From NCBI RefSeq assembly GCF_019448255.1, contig NZ_CP080410.1, positions 868,001-932,000 on the forward strand: DNA of 64,000 nucleotides, in the 5' to 3' direction. This DNA comes from Qipengyuania flava (GTDB lineage Bacteria; Pseudomonadota; Alphaproteobacteria; Sphingomonadales; Sphingomonadaceae). The notes below the pieces were generated by a model, which saw only the letters and a list, made by a program, of their open reading frames with translations, was not told where the DNA came from and did not search any database. Shown here piece after piece: positions 42,981 to 51,102 of this stretch (the first letter of the stretch is position 1; each line of letters opens with the position of its first letter). A program made the translations under genes and the position numbers.

Positions 42981-43565
42981 ATGACCAGCACACTGAAACT
43001 CGCGGCCCTGGCACCGGCCCTCCTGCTTGGCGGATGCCTCAGCCTGGGCGGCGAAGCGCCCGACAGCCTGCTGACCCTCACGCCCTCGACCATGGCGCCC
43101 GCTGGCACTGGCGGCTCGGGCGGACAGGAAAGCGCGCTCGCGATCGACGCGTTCGAAGTGCCCAAGGCGATCGACGTCACCCGCGTGCCGGTGCAGGTCA
43201 CCGACACGCAGCTTGCCTATTTGCAGGACGCTGTCTGGGTAGAACGCCCGGGCCGCCTGTTCCGCAGCCTGCTGGCCGAGACCATCCGCACCCGCACGGG
43301 CCGCGTGGTGATCGATGGCGACACGTCTGGCCTTGCCGCAGCCGAACGCCTCCAGGGCTCGCTCCGCGCTTTCGGCTACGACGCCCGGACCCGCGAAGCG
43401 GTCGTCACGTTCGACGCCGTGCGCCGCGGCGATGGCGGCGCGGTGATGACCCAGCGCTTCGAATCGCGCGTGCCGGTGGCCGTGGCAGAGACGAACTTCG
43501 TCGGACCGGCGCTCAACCAGGCGGCCAACGAAGTTGCGGGCCAGGTCGCCGACTGGCTGGGGTAG
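42981..43565 (+). CDS. PqiC-like ABC-transport auxiliary lipoprotein
   Basis: A 194-residue outer-membrane or periplasmic lipoprotein. The lipobox is LLLGGC near residues 14-19 after a signal sequence. The body matches the ABC-type auxiliary component family (DUF330-like), with SLLTLTP, VWVERPGRLFRSLLAETI and ERLQGSLRAFGYD. Related PqiC proteins complete MCE lipid-transport systems. Start at ATG 42981 (GAGAGGTAGAG upstream) overlaps no other gene. Confidence 0.85.
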   Translation: MTSTLKLAALAPALLLGGCLSLGGEAPDSLLTLTPSTMAPAGTGGSGGQESALAIDAFEVPKAIDVTRVPVQVTDTQLAYLQDAVWVERPGRLFRSLLAETIRTRTGRVVIDGDTSGLAAAERLQGSLRAFGYDARTREAVVTFDAVRRGDGGAVMTQRFESRVPVAVAETNFVGPALNQAANEVAGQVADWLG

Positions 43566-43570
43566 GAGCC

Positions 43571-44257
43571 GTGCCGCGCCCGCTGACGGCGGCCTTTGTG
43601 CTTTTCCCCAATGTGACCCAGCTGGACCTGACCGGTCCGGTGCAAGTGCTAAACCATCTGGGCGACACGCGGATCGAACTGGTTGCGAGCCGGATGGACG
43701 CCGTGCCGACGGACTGCGGCTTCTCGATCAACCCGACCACGACCTACGCCGAGTGTTCCGGACCGGACATTATCTGCGTTCCGGGAGGGATGGGGGCCGA
43801 CGACGCCATGGCGGACGAGGCACTACTCGACTGGTTGCGTGCTGCAGCCGAGCACGCCCATTGGATCACCAGTGTGTGCACCGGCGCCCTCGTGCTGGGA
43901 GCGGCGGGGCTGTTGCTTGGTCGGCGGGCAACGACCCATTGGCTGTCGCGCCCTTTGCTGGCCGAGTTTGGCGCCATTCCGGTCGAAGAGCGGGTCGTGT
44001 TTGACGGAAAGCTGGTCACAGGCGGCGGTGTGACGGCGGGTATCGACTTCGCGCTGGAGCTTTCCGCGCGCATTCGCGGCGAGGACCACGCGAGGCGTGT
44101 CCAGCTGGCCCTCGAATATGACCCCGCGCCGCCATTTGCGGACGGTTCGCCTGCAAGCGCCGATGCTCAAACCGTTGCGACTGTTCGCGCCGCGAGCGAA
44201 GCGCGTCAGGCAGAGCGCGCCCGTAAGGTTCGCGAAGCGGCGGCCAGATTGTCCTAG
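43571..44257 (+). CDS. DJ-1/PfpI-family protein (isonitrile hydratase-like)
   Basis: A 228-residue protein of the ThiJ/PfpI superfamily. It shows the LDLTGPVQVL entry motif with a conserved acid near residue 19, and a nucleophile-elbow cysteine Cys103 in SVCTGALVLGAAGLL, the spacing seen in Pseudomonas isonitrile hydratase. The last 40 residues are an Arg/Ala/Glu-rich helix. The start is GTG 43571 with GGAG just upstream. Its placement right after the Mla operon is unexplained, and it could be a hydratase, protease-like or chaperone-like. Confidence 0.82.
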   Translation: MPRPLTAAFVLFPNVTQLDLTGPVQVLNHLGDTRIELVASRMDAVPTDCGFSINPTTTYAECSGPDIICVPGGMGADDAMADEALLDWLRAAAEHAHWITSVCTGALVLGAAGLLLGRRATTHWLSRPLLAEFGAIPVEERVVFDGKLVTGGGVTAGIDFALELSARIRGEDHARRVQLALEYDPAPPFADGSPASADAQTVATVRAASEARQAERARKVREAAARLS

Positions 44258-44261
44258 CGCT

Positions 44262-44957
44262 CTAGCGCCGGGCCAGCGCTACGAATTCCATAGCTTTCAG
44301 GAAACTGCCGAGCCGCCTTGCGCGGCGCTCGGCGGCCTCTTCATCCTCGCCCCATTGCTCGACCTGCCAGTCCTCTTCGAGATTGGCGGCCGCCCATAGC
44401 GTTTCGCCATCGGCCCCCTCTTCAAGGGCGGCAAGTCCGATGCACAGCGAGGCAGCGAGAGAGGTAAGCTGTTCGAGCGCGGCGAGGGCGAAAGCGTCGA
44501 GTGTTTCCAGCCGCGCCTGGAGCCGTGCCATGCTGTCCTTGGGATGCGGCTTTGCGACAATCCCGCTCACCCGTTCCAGCGTAATCCCTTCGCGCGCTTC
44601 GAGCGCCTCGACCAGAGGGTCCCAAACATCGCGCTGGCGGTGCCAGAGCGGCTCGTCCGGGTCCGCCCGGTAGCACAGCGTGTCGGTCTCGGCGTAGCGC
44701 AGCAGCTTGGCGACAAGCTCGTCGCGCGTGCCGGGTACGATGTCGAGCGCGTAGTCGGTCATGTCGCGAAACACGAACAGCGCGGGATCGATCTTCTCGC
44801 CCTGCGCGTCCCACTCCGCTGCCAGCGCCTCGGCCAGCGCTTTCGCGGCGACCACTTGCGGCCGGCCGCCTTGCGTTTTCATGGGGCGGCCATCGAGCGC
44901 GACGTGGTAGCCCGCCTCGCCCTCTTCGACCGTTACGGCCTTATAGAAACGTTTCAC
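44262..44957 (-). CDS. ATP12-family F1-ATPase assembly chaperone
   Basis: A 231-residue protein of the ATP12 family, which in mitochondria and alphaproteobacteria helps assemble the F1 alpha subunit. Family phrases are MKRFYKAVTVEEGEAGYHVALDGRPMKT (beginning), FRDMTDYALDIV, DTLCYRADPDEPLWHRQ and ASLCIGLAALEEG. It starts at GTG 44957, overlapping the previous gene's stop as GTGA. It is the last gene of a six-gene minus-strand operon and converges with the DJ-1 gene. Confidence 0.93.
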   Translation of the reverse strand: MKRFYKAVTVEEGEAGYHVALDGRPMKTQGGRPQVVAAKALAEALAAEWDAQGEKIDPALFVFRDMTDYALDIVPGTRDELVAKLLRYAETDTLCYRADPDEPLWHRQRDVWDPLVEALEAREGITLERVSGIVAKPHPKDSMARLQARLETLDAFALAALEQLTSLAASLCIGLAALEEGADGETLWAAANLEEDWQVEQWGEDEEAAERRARRLGSFLKAMEFVALARR

Positions 44958-45163
44958 TCAGGAGTTCTCCAGCGCTTGGCGAGGACCAGCGGAAGGATGA
45001 AAATCTCGGCGGCGGCGATTGCCAGCAGGATGTAGCCGACGACCGGCGGGAAAGGCAGGATCTCGCCCAGCACCAGAGCGCCCAGGATACCCATTATGAC
45101 GCCCGACAGGCGCACGCCTTGGATGGCGAAGAAACGGGCTTTGGCGGGATCATGCTGGTCCAC
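44954..45163 (-). CDS. Small two-helix membrane protein
   Basis: A 69-residue protein with two transmembrane segments (VRLSGVIMGILGALVLGE and VVGYILLAIAAAEIFILPL) and charged ends. The sequence looks evolutionarily real: hydrophobic spans are well placed and it is embedded in an operon, overlapping the HAD gene by 14 bases at its start and the ATP12 gene by four at its stop. Start GTG 45163 is tentative. Function unknown; adjacency to an F1 assembly chaperone is suggestive only. Confidence 0.75.
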   Translation of the reverse strand: MDQHDPAKARFFAIQGVRLSGVIMGILGALVLGEILPFPPVVGYILLAIAAAEIFILPLVLAKRWRTPE

Positions 45164-45809
45164 GGATCATGTCTCCTAATTGCTGTGCTGTGTCGGCGAC
45201 CGCGCTGGCGCCGGTGTCGAACAGTTCCTGCGCCTCGTGATAGCCCCAGGACACTCCGATCGCGCGCACCCCGGCGGCGACCGCCATTTCCATGTCGAAG
45301 CTGGTGTCGCCGATCATCACCGCATCGGCTGGTGAAACGCCGGCATCGACGAGGGCTGCTTCAAGCATCGCCGGATGCGGCTTCGAGGGATGACGGTCGG
45401 CGGTCTGGAGCGAGACGAAGCGGTGCTTGATGCCATGCGTGTCGAGGCAGGCGTGAAGGCCGCGATCGCTCTTGCCGGTGGCGACTGCCAGCAGCCAGCC
45501 TTCCGCATCGAGCTGCTCGATCAGCGCACCGATGCCATCGAACAGCGGTTCGCGCAGCGCGCCCGACAGGCGCAGGTCGCGAAAGCCCACCTTGTAGGCC
45601 TCCACAACCGCGTGGCGTTCATCGTCGGTGGCGTGCGGAGCCAGCTCGCGCAGGGCGTAAGGTAGCGAGAGGCCGACCATGCGGCGCACCAGGTGCCGGT
45701 CCGGCGCGGCAAGGCCGGCGCTGGCGAAGGCCTGTTCCATGGTCTCGCAGATCGCCGCCTGCCCGTCGACGAGCGTGCCGTCGCAATCGAATACGGCGAG
45801 GCGGCTCAT
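45150..45809 (-). CDS. HAD-superfamily hydrolase (phosphoglycolate phosphatase-like)
   Basis: A 219-residue phosphatase with HAD motif I FDCDGTLVDG (nucleophile Asp8, general acid Asp10), motif II VATGKSD, motif III lysine in SKPHPAM and motif IV VMIGDTSFDMEMA. The cap is the alpha-helical C1 type seen in phosphoglycolate phosphatase and relatives. Its substrate cannot be told from sequence. ATG overlaps the previous gene as ATGA (45806-45809). Confidence 0.9.
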   Translation of the reverse strand: MSRLAVFDCDGTLVDGQAAICETMEQAFASAGLAAPDRHLVRRMVGLSLPYALRELAPHATDDERHAVVEAYKVGFRDLRLSGALREPLFDGIGALIEQLDAEGWLLAVATGKSDRGLHACLDTHGIKHRFVSLQTADRHPSKPHPAMLEAALVDAGVSPADAVMIGDTSFDMEMAVAAGVRAIGVSWGYHEAQELFDTGASAVADTAQQLGDMIRGPA

Positions 45810-46405
45810 GCGGCGTGCTCGTGCATGGCGGTCGCAAGGGCCGGATTGCCCGCATCGGCCAGTCCCGCAGCGATCGTCGCACGCTCGTCACGGTTCTTCT
45901 TTTGCGACAGCTTGAAGGTCGGGCGCCATTCGCGCACGTCGAGTTCGAAGCCGACGATCGCCTTGAACAACCCGTCCCACATGTCGCGGCTCGCTTCCTC
46001 GGCGTTCCAGCGTTTGCCGCCGAGACGCTCCTCATGTGTGTCGATCAAATCGTAGAGCAGCGTGTCCAACTCCTCGTCCGCCAGCCTTCGCACCGGGCCT
46101 TCGAGCTCGATTGCTACGTAGTCCCAGGTCGGCACGGTATCGCGATTGTCGTACCAACGCGGCGAGACATAGCCGTGCGGCCCTGTCACGGTCGCCAGCG
46201 CCGTCATGCCATCCAGATATCGCGTCAACGCATTGCTGCGCGCCAGGTGGAATTGCAGCGTGTCGTCACCGCGCAGCATCAGCGGGGTATGCGCAACGCG
46301 CGGACCGTCGGGCGTGGTCAGAAAAACCGATCCGAACGCAATCCCGCCGATCCATTCGCGCATCAGCGCGTGGTCCGAGCTGTGGAACAACGGATTGGGA
46401 TGCAT
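45806..46405 (-). CDS. PaiB-type FMN-binding protein
   Basis: A 199-residue protein of the FMN-binding negative transcriptional regulator family: AFGSVFLTTPDGPRVAHTPLML, HLARSNALTRYL, VSPRWYDN and VPTWDYVAIELEG motifs. In Bacillus PaiB is linked to repression of sporulation and degradative genes; in proteobacteria the actual role is unclear. The ATG overlaps the rluC-like stop as TGATG. Confidence 0.9.
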   Translation of the reverse strand: MHPNPLFHSSDHALMREWIGGIAFGSVFLTTPDGPRVAHTPLMLRGDDTLQFHLARSNALTRYLDGMTALATVTGPHGYVSPRWYDNRDTVPTWDYVAIELEGPVRRLADEELDTLLYDLIDTHEERLGGKRWNAEEASRDMWDGLFKAIVGFELDVREWRPTFKLSQKKNRDERATIAAGLADAGNPALATAMHEHAA

Positions 46406-47532
46406 CAGCGCTTGCCCCGCGGTTTGCTTGGCCTGCCCTGCGCGCCGCCGCGGCCACGACGGGGGCCGCGCTGCGACTTGCGGTAGTTCTTCGCGTGCTG
46501 GCGGGCCTGCTGTTTCTTTTCCTCGCGGCTCTTTGGCGGCGGATCGTCGCGCATGGGCGTTGCGTCGCTCTTGCTTTCCTCAAAGCCCAATTGCTCCATC
46601 GAGGCTGCGAAATGCTCGGGGAGGTCTGCCGTGACATCGAGTTTGCCCGGACCGTCGGGACTGTCGATGATCAGCCGGCGCGCGTGGAGGTGCATCTTGC
46701 GGCTGATCGAGCCGGTCAGGAAGGCATCGCGCCCGCCGTACTTGCCGTCGCCCACGATCGGATGCCCCATCGCTGCACAGTGGACGCGCAGCTGGTGGGT
46801 GCGGCCGGTCATCGGTTGCAATTCCAGCCAGGCGGCTTTCTTTCCGACTGCATCGACCACGCGGTACTTGGTCTTGGCCGGCTGGCCGCCTTCGTGATCG
46901 ACATGCATCTTCTCGCCGCCCGATCCGGGCTGCTTGGCGAGCGGGGCTTCGATCACCCCTTCCTTGATGTCGGGCACGCCGATGACCAGCGCCCAGTAGA
47001 TCTTCTTGGCGCTGCGGCCAGAGAAACGCTTGGAGAAGAAGGCCGCGCTGCCCGGCGTGCGGGCGACGAGCAGCACGCCGCTCGTGTCCTTGTCGAGCCG
47101 GTGGACAAGGCGCGGGCGCACGTCTTCTTCGCCGGGCGCGAAGGCGTCGAGCAGGCCGTCGACATGGTTGAAGGTGTTGGTGCCGCCCTGCGTGGCAAGG
47201 CCCGGCGGCTTGTTCAGAACCAGCGCGCCCTTGGTCTGTGTGATGACCATGGCTTCGGCTTGCTCGATTTCGGCAGGCTTCAGTTCGCGCTTGGGCTTGG
47301 CTTTCTTGTGCGGCGCATCGCCGCCCGGTGGCACGCGGATTTGCTGGCCCTGTTCGAGCCGGTCGTCGGGCTTTACCCGCTTGCCATCGACCCGCACCTG
47401 TCCGGTGCGCGCCCATTTGCTGACCGTGCCGAAACCGACCTGCGGCAGATGGCGCTTGAACCAGCGGTCGACGCGGATGCCGTCGTCATCGGCTTCGACG
47501 GTGAAGCTGCGGACTTCGTCGGAGGTCTTCAT
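46405..47532 (-). CDS. Pseudouridine synthase, RluC family, with basic C-terminal tail
   Basis: A 375-residue rRNA pseudouridine synthase. S4 domain at about 17-64 (RVDRWFKRHLPQVGFGTVSKW). Catalytic Asp147 is in LVHRLDKDTSG, and MTGRTHQLRVH follows. The last 60 residues are a Lys/Arg-rich tail (SREEKKQQARQHAKNYRKSQ and RRGRGGAQGRP), not part of the conserved enzyme, which probably contacts rRNA. The ATG overlaps crcB's stop as ATGA. Confidence 0.92.
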   Translation of the reverse strand: MKTSDEVRSFTVEADDDGIRVDRWFKRHLPQVGFGTVSKWARTGQVRVDGKRVKPDDRLEQGQQIRVPPGGDAPHKKAKPKRELKPAEIEQAEAMVITQTKGALVLNKPPGLATQGGTNTFNHVDGLLDAFAPGEEDVRPRLVHRLDKDTSGVLLVARTPGSAAFFSKRFSGRSAKKIYWALVIGVPDIKEGVIEAPLAKQPGSGGEKMHVDHEGGQPAKTKYRVVDAVGKKAAWLELQPMTGRTHQLRVHCAAMGHPIVGDGKYGGRDAFLTGSISRKMHLHARRLIIDSPDGPGKLDVTADLPEHFAASMEQLGFEESKSDATPMRDDPPPKSREEKKQQARQHAKNYRKSQRGPRRGRGGAQGRPSKPRGKR

Positions 47533-47936
47533 CCTGCCATCCTCGCGACTCCAAGGCCGACCATCAGCCCGGTGATTCCCAGCGCAATCGAAAGGATCGC
47601 GTAGAGCAGGGCGAAGAGATACTGGCCGCGTTCGATCAGCAGCACCATTTCAAGACTGAAGGCGCTGAAGGTTGTGAACCCGCCGAGCAGGCCGACGCCG
47701 AGCAGCAGGCGCAGCTGTTCGCCATCGCCGCCGCTGCGGGCAAGGAACCCGGCAAGCAGGCCCATGGCAAGGCTGCCGGCGGCGTTGGCCGCAAGCGTGG
47801 CGAAGGGAAACGCAGTGACGATCGGCGCGCCGAGCCATCCGGTCATGACACGGCCGAGCTGCCAGCGCAGTACGGCGCCGACCCCGCCGCCGATGAACAC
47901 GTGCAGCGCTGCCAGGAAAGGTGAATAAGAGGACAT
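47529..47936 (-). CDS. crcB: Fluoride exporter CrcB/Fluc
   Basis: Small four-helix fluoride channel, working as an antiparallel dimer. Signature segments are GGGVGAVLRWQLG, TLAANAAGSLAMG (the Asn-containing pore helix) and GLLGGFTTFSAFSLE, which carries the phenylalanine box. Length of 135 is normal. It heads a fully overlapping six-gene operon. I do not see a fluoride riboswitch in the short leader. Confidence 0.95.
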   Translation of the reverse strand: MSSYSPFLAALHVFIGGGVGAVLRWQLGRVMTGWLGAPIVTAFPFATLAANAAGSLAMGLLAGFLARSGGDGEQLRLLLGVGLLGGFTTFSAFSLEMVLLIERGQYLFALLYAILSIALGITGLMVGLGVARMAG

Positions 47937-48152
47937 TGCGGCTCGCCTTAGCCGCCAATTGCGCGTTCGTCATCCACCTGCGTGATCGCGCAGCAGGGGC
48001 TTGCCAATCCGGAGGAGAATCCGTATGTGCGCCCCCGTTCGAGCCGGTCCGGAACGGATTCGGCGCGTTTTTCGTTCTTTAAGCGAAATCGTTTTACAGG
48101 AGGCACACCCGCAGCGGCGGGCTCTGTCCCGCTTAGTGAGGTGTTTGAATTT

Positions 48153-48359
48153 ATGCAGATCATCGTTCGCGATAACAATGTCGACCAGGCCCTGCGCGCG
48201 CTCAAGAAGAAGCTGCAGCGTGAAGGCGTGTATCGCGAAATGAAGCTGCGCCGCCACTACGAGAAGCCCAGCGAAAAGCGCGCTCGCGAAAAGGCAGCTG
48301 CCGTTCGCCGCGCTCGCAAGCTTGAGCGTAAGCGCATGGAGCGCGACGGCATCAAGTAA
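48153..48359 (+). CDS. rpsU: 30S ribosomal protein bS21
   Basis: A 68-residue basic ribosomal protein that helps select mRNA starts. Sequence [20 protein letters not shown] is classical, followed by a long basic helix. ATG 48153 has GAGGTG nine bases upstream. A second, stronger Shine-Dalgarno-like AGGAGG lies at 48097-48102, about 50 bases before the start and with no start codon near it, and GC-rich hairpins follow. A GNRA-loop terminator closes the gene. Confidence 0.97.
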   Translation: MQIIVRDNNVDQALRALKKKLQREGVYREMKLRRHYEKPSEKRAREKAAAVRRARKLERKRMERDGIK

Positions 48360-48394
48360 GTCGCTATTGCGGCTACAACCAAGCTAAGCCATGA

Positions 48395-48419
48395 GGGCGC
48401 GGAGCAATCCGCGCCCTTT
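48395..48419 (+). terminator. Intrinsic terminator of rpsU
   Basis: GGGCGCGGA at 48395-48403 pairs with TCCGCGCCC at 48408-48416 around a GCAA tetraloop. The tail is TTTGCG. It shares its apex with three other terminators in this window. Confidence 0.85.
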
Positions 48420-48455
48420 GCGTATCGGCCCCAGGCCTAACGGGAAGACTTACAC

Positions 48456-49016
48456 ATGACCGAGATTACCCGCGTTCCCCTCCAGCCGATCAAGAAAGGC
48501 TCGCTGACCAAGCTGTGGCTGGGCGTCCTTGTCGCCGTGCTGCTTGGCGCCGGCCTTGCCTGGGCCGCCGTGCCCAAGGGGCTCGAGGTCGAAACGGTGA
48601 CCGCCGGTACCGGCGAATCGCCCCAGGTCGGGGATGTGGTCTTCGTGCAGTACGTCGGCAAACTCACCGACGGGACGGAGTTCGATCGCTCGCAGCCCCT
48701 GCCGGTTCCGCCGGGCCTGTTCCCCGAAGGCAACCCGCTGCTGCTGGAAGAAGGCGCGATCATCGATGGCTTCATTACCGGCCTCACGCAGATGCAGAAG
48801 GGCGGCAGCTACATCCTGACCATCCCGGCCGACCAGGCGTACGGTGCCGAACCGCCGCCGGGCTCGCCGATCCCGCCCAACGCCGACCTCGTCTTCGAAG
48901 TCGATGTCATCGATTTCATGAGCCGCGAGGACTTCCAGGCCCGCGCCGAAGCGCTGCAGTCGATGATGGGCCAGGGCGGCCCGGGCGCCGAGGCCGCACC
49001 GCCGCCGGCCGAGTAA
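48456..49016 (+). CDS. FKBP-type peptidyl-prolyl isomerase, membrane anchored
   Basis: Residues 18-38 are an uncleaved membrane or signal helix (LTKLWLGVLVAVLLGAGLAW); the rest is one FKBP domain with VGDVVFVQYVGKLTDGTEFD, EEGAIIDGFITGLTQM, and YGAEPPPGSPIPPNADLVFEVDV. It probably catalyses proline isomerisation in periplasmic proteins. An acidic/Pro-rich tail of about 20 residues follows the domain. Length of 186. Confidence 0.93.
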   Translation: MTEITRVPLQPIKKGSLTKLWLGVLVAVLLGAGLAWAAVPKGLEVETVTAGTGESPQVGDVVFVQYVGKLTDGTEFDRSQPLPVPPGLFPEGNPLLLEEGAIIDGFITGLTQMQKGGSYILTIPADQAYGAEPPPGSPIPPNADLVFEVDVIDFMSREDFQARAEALQSMMGQGGPGAEAAPPPAE

Positions 49017-49037
49017 CCGGATAATGGGGGAGGGCGC

Positions 49038-50741
49038 ATGACCGGCATAGCGACGGACACCGCGCCCGAGCCCAAAACCGAATGGCCGCTGCGGCCCTGG
49101 GCTCTGGCCGTTTTGCTGGCGCTCGCCGGGCTTGGCATCCACCTCGCCGCTGAATGGGACGAGGCACAATGGCAGCCCTGGCGCGCGGCGCTGACGGCGG
49201 CCTTTGCCTTCGGACCGCTGGCGCTCGCCTTCACGCTCGATCCCAAACGCTGGCAGGCGCCGCTGGCCTTTGCCCTGCTGGTCGCGCTGGTCATGGCGGG
49301 CATTGCCTGGCGCGTCGCGAATGCGGGCGATCGCTACGTTGACGAGGTCTACTGGTTTGCCGCCGGCGTCGTTGCCTGCGCGCTGGCCCTGCCGCTGTTC
49401 CAGGCGGGCTTTCACAGGCTGCGCTGGAAGACGCCCTATGACGCGACCCACTTCCATGTCTGGACCGATGCGATCAGCTTTGCAGGCGCAATGGCCTTCC
49501 TTGGCCTCTCGTGGATGCTGCTCTTCCTCCTCGCCGCGCTGTTCGCCGCGATCGAGATCGATTTTCTCAAGAACCTGATCGACAAGGACTGGTTCGGCTG
49601 GATGTTCTCCGGCGCGGCCTTTGGCGCGGCGCTGGGCGTGCTGCGCAACCAGCTGAAGATCATCGGCACGCTGCAATCGGTGGTGATGCTGGTCTTCTCG
49701 ATCATTGCGGTCCCGCTGGCGATCGCGCTGGCGATCTTCCTGCTGGCGGTGCTGGCGAGCGGTATTTCCGTGCTCTGGAACGCGACCGAAAGCCCCACGC
49801 CCTTGCTGCTCTCTGTCGCGGTGGCGGCCTTCGTGCTCGTGAACGCGGTGGTGCGCAATGGCGATGAAGAGGCGAGCGACAGCCGCATCTTGCGCTGGGC
49901 GGCCCTGGCGCTGGCGGTGATGATCTTCCCGCTGGCGCTGATGGGCGCGGTCTCCACCGGCACGCGCATCGCGGAATACGGCCTCAGCCCGGAACGCATC
50001 TGGGGCATCATCGCGCTTGCCGTGGCCGTTGCCTACGGCCTTGCCTATCTGATCGCGCCGATCCGCGGGCACATGGCGGGATGGATGGAGCGGGTGCGCA
50101 CCGCCAACATGCACCTGGCGCTTGGCACCTGTGTCCTCGCCTTCGTCCTTGCCCTGCCGCTGTTCGATTTCGGCGCTCTGTCCGCGAAGAACCAGATCGC
50201 GCGGCTGGAAGCGGGCGAGGTCACGGTGGACGAGTTCGATTTTGCCGCGCTGCGCTGGGATTTCGGCGATGCGGGCAGGGAGGCGCTGGCGGGCCTTGCG
50301 CAGTCCGATGATCAGGAGGTGGCCGAACTTGCCGCTGCTGCCCAGGCCCAGAAGATGCGTCCCTATCGCTCGCGCGAGGATCGCAGCCGCCAGGATGAAC
50401 GCCTTGCGAACCTGCGGATCGAGTTCGAGGACGAGGCGCTTTCCGCGCAGGTGCGCGAGCACGTGCAAACGTCCTCCTGGCGCTGCGGCAAGCCGTGCGT
50501 GGCGCTTGATCTCGGAAGGCGCGAGGATGGGCAGCGCATTGTCGCCCTCGTTGAAAGCGGCCGCGTCTACTACGAAAGCTTCGGACCGGCCGATGACGGC
50601 ACTGCGAAGGAAGTCGAAGCCGCGGCGACCGCGATCACCCAGATCCCCGAACAGAGCGCCGATTCCACGGTCGAAATCCGCGATTGGACCGGCCGGAGGG
50701 TTTTTATCGATGGAAAGCCGGCAGGCGAGCCCTTCGAATAG
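49038..50741 (+). CDS. DUF4153 multi-helix membrane protein
   Basis: A 567-residue inner-membrane protein with about ten hydrophobic helices to residue 375, then a soluble C-terminal region (about 385-567). Segments ISFAGAMAFLGLSWMLLFLL and LKNLIDKDWFGWMFSGAAFG are typical of DUF4153. Family function is unknown. It follows the FKBP gene after 21 bases and precedes gatC. Confidence 0.82.
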   Translation: MTGIATDTAPEPKTEWPLRPWALAVLLALAGLGIHLAAEWDEAQWQPWRAALTAAFAFGPLALAFTLDPKRWQAPLAFALLVALVMAGIAWRVANAGDRYVDEVYWFAAGVVACALALPLFQAGFHRLRWKTPYDATHFHVWTDAISFAGAMAFLGLSWMLLFLLAALFAAIEIDFLKNLIDKDWFGWMFSGAAFGAALGVLRNQLKIIGTLQSVVMLVFSIIAVPLAIALAIFLLAVLASGISVLWNATESPTPLLLSVAVAAFVLVNAVVRNGDEEASDSRILRWAALALAVMIFPLALMGAVSTGTRIAEYGLSPERIWGIIALAVAVAYGLAYLIAPIRGHMAGWMERVRTANMHLALGTCVLAFVLALPLFDFGALSAKNQIARLEAGEVTVDEFDFAALRWDFGDAGREALAGLAQSDDQEVAELAAAAQAQKMRPYRSREDRSRQDERLANLRIEFEDEALSAQVREHVQTSSWRCGKPCVALDLGRREDGQRIVALVESGRVYYESFGPADDGTAKEVEAAATAITQIPEQSADSTVEIRDWTGRRVFIDGKPAGEPFE

Positions 50742-50799
50742 CAATTCGCCGCGCTATCCCGCTTGAAGCGCGGCCCCCTCGCGGCTAGTGCGCGAACCC

Positions 50800-51102
50800 A
50801 TGTCAGTCACACGCGAAGAAGTGGCCAAGATCGCCTCGCTCGCCCGTATCAAGATGGGCGATGACGAGCTCGACAAGATGGTCCCCGAATTGAACGGTAT
50901 CCTCGACTGGGTCGAACAGCTGGGCGAGGTCGATTGCAGCGGCGTCGAACCGATGACCGCGGTCATTCCCAACACGCTGCGCCTGCGCGACGATGTCGTC
51001 GATGCGATCCCCGAGACCGCAGGCGGCCGCCGCGAGGATGTGCTCGCCAACGCTCCTGCCGCCGAACACGGCTTCTTCGGCGTGCCCAAGGTGATCGAAT
51101 AA
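50800..51102 (+). CDS. gatC: Asp-tRNA(Asn)/Glu-tRNA(Gln) amidotransferase subunit C
   Basis: A 100-residue GatC that wraps and stabilises GatA and GatB. Sequence [20 protein letters not shown] opens it, and [21 protein letters not shown] is diagnostic. Its stop codon TAA overlaps the gatA ATG. An in-frame GTG at 50788 exists, but ATG 50800 matches homologues. Confidence 0.95.
   Translation: MSVTREEVAKIASLARIKMGDDELDKMVPELNGILDWVEQLGEVDCSGVEPMTAVIPNTLRLRDDVVDAIPETAGGRREDVLANAPAAEHGFFGVPKVIE

Noticed and set aside
47937-48152. Fluoride riboswitch upstream of crcB
   Set aside because: The short crcB leader on the minus strand shows no recognisable fluoride riboswitch core.
48450-50744. 764-residue open frame on the minus strand
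   Set aside because: It is antisense to the FKBP and DUF4153 genes, both of which are clear; composition is that of a shadow.
50749-50773. Stem-loop between the DUF4153 gene and gatC as a terminator
   Set aside because: Only 7 bp with an 11-base loop and no T-run; too weak to list as a feature.
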